A stretch of 64,000 nt of DNA. It comes from Prescottella soli. Its GTDB lineage: Bacteria; Actinomycetota; Actinomycetes; Mycobacteriales; Mycobacteriaceae. This document shows positions 60,303 through 64,000 of the stretch, one piece after another (the first letter of the stretch is position 1; each line of letters opens with the position of its first letter). The translations under genes and the position numbers were made by a program. The DNA lies in NCBI RefSeq assembly GCF_040024445.1, contig NZ_CP157276.1:3348001-3412000 (forward strand), in the 5' to 3' direction. Under the pieces are notes generated by a model that saw nothing but the letters and a program-made list of their open reading frames with translations, was not told the DNA's origin and did not search any database.

Positions 60303-61642
60303 CCCCCGGGACCGTCGATCCCCTCGCCGGTCTCGACGAGGAGCGCCGCCGCTGGGTCGATCAGGCGTGGGGGAAGGTGGATCGCGAGCGACTGCGCGAA
60401 CTGACGGTCGGGCTGGTGGACATCGCCAGCCCGACGGGGGACGAGGCCCCGCTCGCCCGGCACATCACGAACGCACTGACGACCGGTGGGGTCGAGGCGC
60501 ACACGATGTACCTCGACGACCGGCAGGCGAACTCGTGGGGCCGGGTGCGCGGCGACGGGAGCGGGCCGGACCTGCTGCTCTACGCGCCGATCGACACCGT
60601 CACGAGCGGCAACGCCGCGGAGGACGTGCCGTGGGCCGCGGAGACACTACGGCCGGATCTGTGTGCCGAGGCCGCCGTCGACGGCGACTACGTCATCGGT
60701 CTCGGGGCGTCGAATCCCAAGGGGCACGCGGCATGCGTCATGGCGGCCGTGGAGGCGATCCGGGCCGCGGAGATCCCGCTGACAGGCGACCTCCTGGTCG
60801 GCTTCGGCGCCGGCGGCATGCCGACCAACGCCCGTCCGGGCGTGGGCAATCCACGGCTGAACACCGGTCAGGGAGTCGGCTGCTCGTACCTGCTCGAGCA
60901 GGGCGTGTGGGCAGACTTCGCGCTCATCGCCAAGCCCGGCTGGACGGTGTCGTGGGAGGAGGTGGGGCTCGCGTGGTTCGAGATCACGGTGCACGGCAGC
61001 CACACCTACGTCGGCTCGCGGCACCGGCTGCCCTACCGGAACCCGGTCGCGCTGGCCGGTGAGGTGGCGCTGCGGCTCGAGGAATGGTTCCCGCAGTACT
61101 CGAGCCGGCACCGGGACGGCCTGGTGCTCCCGCAGGGGATGGTCGCGAACATCCGTGGTGGCTGGGAGCGCACCGCGTCCTTCACACCGGGACAGGTCCG
61201 GATGATGGTGGATCTGCGGCTGAGCCCGCGGACCACGCCGTCGGCGGCAAGACGCGAGCTGGTGGAGGCGGTGCGGACCATCGCCGCCGACCTGGACGCG
61301 CGGATCGACGTCGAACAGGTCCTGGCCATCCCGGGGGAGTCGTCCGACGAGCAGATGTGGCTGTGTCGCAGCGCGATCGAGGCATGGGAGGCGTTCGAGG
61401 GCGGACCGCACCACGAGTTCCACGACGCCAGCGGTGCGACCGACGCGAACATCCTGCGCGGTCGGGGCATCCCGACCGTGCGGGTCGGGATGCCGAAGGT
61501 GACCGACGCCCCGTTCGAGGTCGATTTCGCGATGGGCATGAACACCGTGGACCTGCGCGAGGCGGAACGCCTCACGCGTTACCTGATCCGGGTCGCCGTC
61601 GACACCGTGACCCGGTCTCTCGAGGAAGTGGGGATCGACTGA
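60299..61642 (+). CDS. M20-family-like protein with degenerate metal site
   Basis: A 447-residue protein with the M20 peptidase fold order: VDIASPTGDEAPLARHI, LLLYAPIDTVT (about residues 92-102), GLGASNPKGHAACVMAA, the dimerisation domain TVHGSHTYVGSRHRLPYRNP, and a late HDASGATDANILRGRGIPTVRVG. In active M20 enzymes the segments read GHxDTVP, GADMKGG and EExG; here the His is Pro, the Asp is Asn (ASNPKG), and the Glu pair is missing (GAGGMPTN). So the di-metal site is probably lost and the chemistry is different. It sits between a membrane peptide and the LigB gene. Confidence 0.75.
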   Translation: MTPGTVDPLAGLDEERRRWVDQAWGKVDRERLRELTVGLVDIASPTGDEAPLARHITNALTTGGVEAHTMYLDDRQANSWGRVRGDGSGPDLLLYAPIDTVTSGNAAEDVPWAAETLRPDLCAEAAVDGDYVIGLGASNPKGHAACVMAAVEAIRAAEIPLTGDLLVGFGAGGMPTNARPGVGNPRLNTGQGVGCSYLLEQGVWADFALIAKPGWTVSWEEVGLAWFEITVHGSHTYVGSRHRLPYRNPVALAGEVALRLEEWFPQYSSRHRDGLVLPQGMVANIRGGWERTASFTPGQVRMMVDLRLSPRTTPSAARRELVEAVRTIAADLDARIDVEQVLAIPGESSDEQMWLCRSAIEAWEAFEGGPHHEFHDASGATDANILRGRGIPTVRVGMPKVTDAPFEVDFAMGMNTVDLREAERLTRYLIRVAVDTVTRSLEEVGID

Positions 61643-62595
61643 TGGCGAAACTGGTGCTGGGGGTCGGTGCATCGCACAGCACCCTCATGAACACGCACTG
61701 GGAGGAGACGACGCACAAGGCGGAGGCCGAGCGGTTCCGCGACGCCCTGGGGGTGGTACGCGACCGCATCGCCGCCGCGCGGCCCGACGTGGTCGTCCTG
61801 CTGGGGTCCAACCACTTCCGTGGCTTCTGGCTCGACCTCATCCCCCCGTTCACTCTCGGGGTGGGCGAGTGCAACGCGAGCGGGGAATCCGGAACGCCGA
61901 AGGGCCCGCAGAAGGTCGACGTCGATCTCGCGCGTCACCTCGCAGACGGCGTGGTCGAGAGTGGCCGGTTCGACCTGGCGTTCTCGGCGCGTCTACAGAT
62001 CGATCACGGCCAGTCGCACGCGATCCAGTATCTGCTGGCGGGGCTCGACGTCCCGATCGTCCCGCTCGTGGTCAACGTGTTCGCCCCTCCGCTGCCGACG
62101 TTCGAGCGGTGCGAGGGCCTCGCCCTCGCATTGCGTGACACGATCGAGTCGTACCCCGGCGACAAGCGGGTCGTCGTCGTCGCCTCGGGCGGGCTGTCGC
62201 ACCGGCTGCCGTGGCCGGACTGGCGGGACCCGCACGGCGAGGACGAGGACTTCATGGTCCAGGCCTGGCTCGACGGCCGGGAGAACTGGTCCGACTACGA
62301 CGTGCGCCGTCGCCAGATCATCCGCGCCGCCGAGGCCGCGATCTCACCCGAGTTCGACGACCGGATCCTCGACCTGTTCGCGGTCGGCAAGGCCGGTGAA
62401 CTGGCCGGCTACACGAGCGCGGACATCGAGGCCGAGGCGGGCAATGGCGCCCAGGAACTGCGCACGTGGCTGATGATGGCCGCGATGATGGACTACATCC
62501 CCGCCGAACGACTTGCCTACGAAGCGATTCCGGAATGGCTCACCGGAATGGGCGTCGTGGTTCTGGACCCCGCGGCGGCGCCGGCGGCGCACTGA
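61642..62595 (+). CDS. LigB-type (class III) extradiol dioxygenase
   Basis: A 317-residue class III ring-cleavage dioxygenase. The iron His12 is in GVGASHSTLM, a second His in LLGSNHFRGFWLD, plus the conserved LQIDHGQSHAIQYLLAGLDVPIVPLVVN and SGGLSHRLPW. NWSDYDVRRRQIIRA near residue 220 and YIPAERLAYEAIPEWLTGMG close it. Class III enzymes cleave protocatechuate, gallate, 2,3-dihydroxyphenylpropionate and similar catechols. It overlaps the M20-like stop (TGATG). With the Rieske gene upstream and the hydrolase downstream it gives hydroxylation, cleavage and hydrolysis in one operon. Confidence 0.87.
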   Translation: MAKLVLGVGASHSTLMNTHWEETTHKAEAERFRDALGVVRDRIAAARPDVVVLLGSNHFRGFWLDLIPPFTLGVGECNASGESGTPKGPQKVDVDLARHLADGVVESGRFDLAFSARLQIDHGQSHAIQYLLAGLDVPIVPLVVNVFAPPLPTFERCEGLALALRDTIESYPGDKRVVVVASGGLSHRLPWPDWRDPHGEDEDFMVQAWLDGRENWSDYDVRRRQIIRAAEAAISPEFDDRILDLFAVGKAGELAGYTSADIEAEAGNGAQELRTWLMMAAMMDYIPAERLAYEAIPEWLTGMGVVVLDPAAAPAAH

Positions 62596-62630
62596 CATCC
62601 ACTCCCATCCCTTCTGCAAAGGACACACTC

Positions 62631-63503
62631 ATGACAATCTGGAACGAACTGGCCGGCCTCGACTTCGCGGTCAAGACCGTCGACGCCGCGGGCATCCCCA
62701 CCCGCTCGCTGCAGGCCGGATCCGGTGACGAGGCGGTGGTGTTCCTGCACGGCACCAGCGGCCACCTCGAGGCCTTCGCGCGCAACATCGCGGTACACGC
62801 CGAGCACTACGAGTGCCACGCGATCGACATGCTCGGCCACGGCTACACCGGAAAGCCGGACTACCCGTACGAGATTCCGCGCTACGTCGAGCATCTCGTG
62901 AACTACCTCGACGCCGTCGGCCTGGAGAAGGCCCATCTGGTGGGCGAGTCCCTCGGCGGCTGGGTCGCGGCCCACCTCGCCAGCGAGCAGCCCGAGCGGG
63001 TGCTGTCGCTGCAGCTGCTCGCGGCCGGCGGCACCGTCGCCAACCCGGAGGTCATGGAGCGTATCCGCACCTCGACGACCAAGGCGGTGCAGAGCGACGA
63101 CGTCGAGCTCACCCGGGCGCGGCTGCGGCTGCTGATGCACGACCCGGTGAACGCCACCGAGGAGCTCGTCGAGGCGCGGCACCGGATCTACCACCAGCCG
63201 GACTTCGTCGCGAACATCCACAACCTGCTGTCCCTGCAGGACATGGAGACCCGCCAACGCAACCTGCTGCGTCCCGATCGGCTCGCCCGGATCCAGGCGC
63301 CCACGTTGGTGGTGTGGGGTCACGAGAACCCGTTCGGTGACGTGCCGGAGGCGAAGAAGATGGCCGCGGACATTCCCGGCGCGCAGCTGCAGCTCTACCC
63401 CGAGTGCGGGCACTGGCCGCAGCACGAGCAGGCGGCGCTCTACAACCCGCTCAGCCTCGAGTTCCTGGCGAAGGCGTCCGCGCAGGCACGCAGCGTCGCC
63501 TGA
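62631..63503 (+). CDS. Alpha/beta hydrolase, possible meta-cleavage product hydrolase
   Basis: A 290-residue hydrolase. HGTSGHLEAFARNI is the oxyanion region, the nucleophile Ser is in LVGESLGGWVAAHL, and the His in YPECGHWPQHEQ. At the usual acid position (WGxxD) it has WGHENPFGD, so the acid may be Glu or shifted. Preceded by AAAGGAC before the ATG at 62631. It ends the operon that began with the Rieske gene and may process the LigB product. Confidence 0.8.
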   Translation: MTIWNELAGLDFAVKTVDAAGIPTRSLQAGSGDEAVVFLHGTSGHLEAFARNIAVHAEHYECHAIDMLGHGYTGKPDYPYEIPRYVEHLVNYLDAVGLEKAHLVGESLGGWVAAHLASEQPERVLSLQLLAAGGTVANPEVMERIRTSTTKAVQSDDVELTRARLRLLMHDPVNATEELVEARHRIYHQPDFVANIHNLLSLQDMETRQRNLLRPDRLARIQAPTLVVWGHENPFGDVPEAKKMAADIPGAQLQLYPECGHWPQHEQAALYNPLSLEFLAKASAQARSVA

Positions 63504-63526
63504 GTCGCCTTCCCCGCAACACAGTT

Positions 63527-63563
63527 CGTGGAGCCGGCCGCGCGTCGCGTGGCCGGCTCCACG
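63527..63563 (+). terminator. Hairpin after the LigB operon
   Basis: Perfect 13-bp arms CGTGGAGCCGGCC (63527-63539) and complement (63551-63563) with an 11-nt loop. The next gene starts at 63585, so it may attenuate rather than fully stop transcription. Confidence 0.6.
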
Positions 63564-63584
63564 CATCGAGAGGACGGTTCCGCG

Positions 63585-64000
63585 ATGCGGATCCTGTTGT
63601 TGGCTCCGGACGATGACGATGTCCTGGGACGCCTCCTGCGCGACACGACGCAGGACGTCGAGGTGGTCCGACCGACCACCCGCACACGGACCGAGCTACG
63701 CGCCCTGCTGCCCGATGTCGACATCGTCGTCGGCGATTGGAGTGGTGAATTACCCATGGGCGCAGACGAAACCGAGATCGGAGGTCATCTTCGGCTCGTC
63801 CAGCAACCGGGCGTCGGGGTCAACTGGATCGACGTCGACGCGTGGCGCCGGGTCGGCGTTCCGGTGGCCAACACGCCCGGTGCCAACGCGGCCTCGGTGG
63901 CGGAATGGGCGGTCGTCGCTTCCGCGAGCCTGAGCCGCTCGATCGGCTGGGCCGACGACAGGATCCGTGCGGGGGAGTGGCCGCAGGACCGCATCCTCGA
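63585..64000 (+). CDS. D-2-hydroxyacid dehydrogenase, N-terminal part (3' end outside window)
   Basis: ATG at 63585 gives MRILLLAPDDDDVLGRLLRD and 138 codons to the window edge without a stop. HLRLVQQPGVGVNWIDVDAW, NTPGANAASVAEWAVVAS and SRSIGWADDRIRAGEWPQDRIL are nearly the same as in the frameshifted gene at 53903. It would reduce a 2-oxo acid or oxidise a 2-hydroxy acid with NAD. It follows a hairpin after the hydrolase gene. Possibly it supplies the activity lost in the broken copy. Confidence 0.8.
   Translation, partial: MRILLLAPDDDDVLGRLLRDTTQDVEVVRPTTRTRTELRALLPDVDIVVGDWSGELPMGADETEIGGHLRLVQQPGVGVNWIDVDAWRRVGVPVANTPGANAASVAEWAVVASASLSRSIGWADDRIRAGEWPQDRIL

Overview
The window is high-GC actinobacterial DNA with dense genes, frequent ATGA/GTGA stop-start overlaps and strong G+C hairpin terminators. 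A Tat-exported cholesterol oxidase of the ChoE type, a mycolyltransferase (antigen 85-like) gene and close KshA/HsaA-D/FadA5/ChsH relatives point to a mycolic-acid genus, most likely Rhodococcus (the R. equi/Prescottella group fits best). Family assignments come from reading the translated sequences; no search was run.

Layout. 1-0.8 kb: end of an RNase HI gene and a small hypothetical protein. 0.85-7.5 kb: old yellow enzyme, amidohydrolase, glyoxalase-like protein, cholesterol oxidase and two SDRs. 7.7-17.98 kb: FadD19-like CoA ligase, SnoaL/LLM pair, IclR regulator, HsaB-like flavin reductase, HsaD-like hydrolase, KstD, a 62-residue protein, an HsaA-like oxygenase and an HsaC-like extradiol dioxygenase. 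18.07-20.9 kb: mycolyltransferase, DUF72 protein and lipoprotein, which do not look catabolic. 20.97-28.0 kb: double SnoaL protein, SDR, a CxxCxxC mini-protein overlapping kshA, a second hsaA, a second kstD and a KstR-like TetR regulator. 28.2-35.2 kb: side-chain beta-oxidation operon (FadA5, fused acyl-CoA dehydrogenase, Ltp1-like thiolase, MaoC hydratase, thioesterase) and an SDR. 35.3-37.8 kb: two GSLGS-repeat secreted proteins, VOC protein and AraC regulator. 37.8-43.3 kb: PhyH oxygenase and a SnoaL/LLM/EthD/SnoaL/CoA-ligase operon. 43.6-52.1 kb: FadD17-like ligase, SDR and an igr-like operon (ChsE2, ChsH2, ChsE1, ChsH1, Ltp2, hydratase). 52.2-64 kb: SDRs, a frameshifted 2-hydroxyacid dehydrogenase, a second IclR regulator, MFS exporter, hydrolase, MaoC pair, then a Rieske / 38-residue membrane peptide / M20-like / LigB / hydrolase operon and a second 2-hydroxyacid dehydrogenase that runs off the edge.

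How it fits together. CoA ligases, acyl-CoA dehydrogenases, MaoC hydratases, SDRs, thiolase and the Ltp2 aldolase would shorten a steroid carboxylic side chain. KstD and KshA would open ring B, and HsaA/B, HsaC and HsaD would hydroxylate, cleave and hydrolyse ring A. Rhodococcus species are known to carry a cholate (bile acid) cluster separate from the cholesterol cluster; this window matches that description. The C-terminal half of the double SnoaL protein keeps the residues expected of a BaiE-type 7alpha-dehydratase. KshB and HsaEFG are not here.

The most notable regulatory signal is a 17-bp palindrome, consensus GTCCCRCTGRGCGGGAC, found in eleven intergenic places with an additional weak overlapping copy. 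It lies before nearly every catabolic promoter and before both IclR genes, suggesting one local regulon. Other points of interest are a 16-bp stem that hides the ribosome binding site of the cholesterol oxidase gene, three unrecognised mini-proteins, and a right-end operon combining a Rieske oxygenase, a LigB dioxygenase and an M20-like protein without its usual metal ligands.
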